A stretch of DNA of 64,000 nt from the NCBI RefSeq assembly GCF_031846515.1, contig NZ_JAVRHO010000015.1:1-64000 (forward strand). Reading direction: 5' to 3'. The stretch is from Autumnicola lenta. GTDB lineage: Bacteria > Bacteroidota > Bacteroidia > Flavobacteriales > Flavobacteriaceae. The notes below the pieces were generated by a model that saw only the letters and a list, made by a program, of their open reading frames with translations, did not search any database and had not been told where the DNA came from. This document shows positions 63,848-64,000 of this stretch, piece after piece. How positions within the stretch are numbered: position 1 is the stretch's first letter; each line of letters opens with the position of its first letter. The position numbers and the translations under genes are program-made.

Positions 63848-64000
63848 TGGATGGATTGGATTTATTAAAGAAAAACTGGAAAAAGCAGGAAGAAAACCTT
63901 CCGCACCTTTCCTATGATGATATTTATAAAATGATTTGGAAGAAGTCTTCTTCTATTGTTAAATGGATATTTATCATCAGTATTATCGAATTCCTTCTGG
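63848..64000 (+). CDS. membrane protein, 5' part only (cut by the window edge)
   Basis: Starts MDGLDLLKKNWKKQEENLPH and reaches a transmembrane helix, IVKWIFIISIIEFLL, at the window end. Proteins with this N-terminus are encoded beside ECF sigma factors in Flavobacteria and may serve as an anti-sigma partner; the rest of the gene is not visible. 51 residues are seen. Confidence 0.75.

Noticed and set aside
1..64000. CRISPR arrays, tRNA or rRNA genes, prophage, integrase or insertion-sequence transposase
   Set aside because: I saw no regularly spaced repeats, no cloverleaf with a GTTCGA-type T-arm in the gaps, and no transposase or phage motifs.

Overview
The window reads as chromosomal DNA of a marine or halotolerant member of the Flavobacteriaceae (Bacteroidota), plausibly near Gramella/Christiangramia, Salegentibacter or Zunongwangia. 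The reasons are the low GC content, the many TAnnTTTG -7 promoter boxes with no strong Shine-Dalgarno sites, and family-typical genes: DUF4199, 2TM-domain proteins, type B L31, LytTR systems, SusC-like TonB receptor architecture, fused OtsA-OtsB and fused hydrolase-OsmC. The genus is an inference. I saw no rRNA, tRNA, CRISPR, prophage or transposase gene.

Layout. 0.3-9.3 kb: housekeeping block with a GNAT-like protein, mtaB, a GlmU-like nucleotidyltransferase, rpmE2, a DUF4199 protein, a GT2 transferase, a phosphosugar mutase and an MsbA-like exporter. 9.7-11.3 kb: ECF sigma factor with a putative membrane anti-sigma and a periplasmic partner. 11.4-18.2 kb: BNR/YCF48 lipoprotein, an RsmB-type methylase, a 720-bp non-coding stretch holding a ~326-bp tandem duplication with hairpins, then purL. 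18.2-19.7 kb: a nucleoside-diphosphate-sugar epimerase-like protein and a DUF4136 lipoprotein. 19.9-28.4 kb: fatty-acid degradation, with an acyl-CoA ligase and a MarR-fadN-fadA-fadE operon. Both junctions fadN/fadA and fadA/fadE are filled by repeat elements, one of them carrying a four-helix-bundle (23S IVP) gene.

28.5-44.2 kb: SMP-30 protein, then a stress and osmotic group (MscS, GH15, OtsAB trehalose synthesis, YtxH), an M28 peptidase, tex, an App1-like phosphatase and a diacylglycerol-kinase-like protein. A two-gene cassette (single-TM protein plus PRC-barrel protein) occurs twice, about 5.7 kb apart. 44.2-52.0 kb: two divergent operons (GMC oxidoreductase plus subunit 3; two sugar-isomerase-like proteins, an MFS carrier, a Gfo/Idh/MocA dehydrogenase, a DUF1080 protein) that together look like a periplasmic 3-keto-glycoside pathway. 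52.1-55.4 kb: hydrolase-OsmC fusion, AI-2E transporter, Cu/Zn superoxide dismutase.

55.6-61.7 kb: a minus-strand cluster with a TonB receptor, a DUF2141 protein, a TPR-like protein, a LytS-type kinase fused to a 2TM domain, two more 2TM proteins and a LytTR regulator. This is the best candidate for an uncharacterised system. 61.9-64.0 kb: a type II NADH dehydrogenase, then an ECF sigma factor with the start of a membrane protein cut by the window edge.

A short motif close to GATAATTGCCATTTT recurs in at least eight intergenic positions, often next to a promoter, and no annotated feature explains it.
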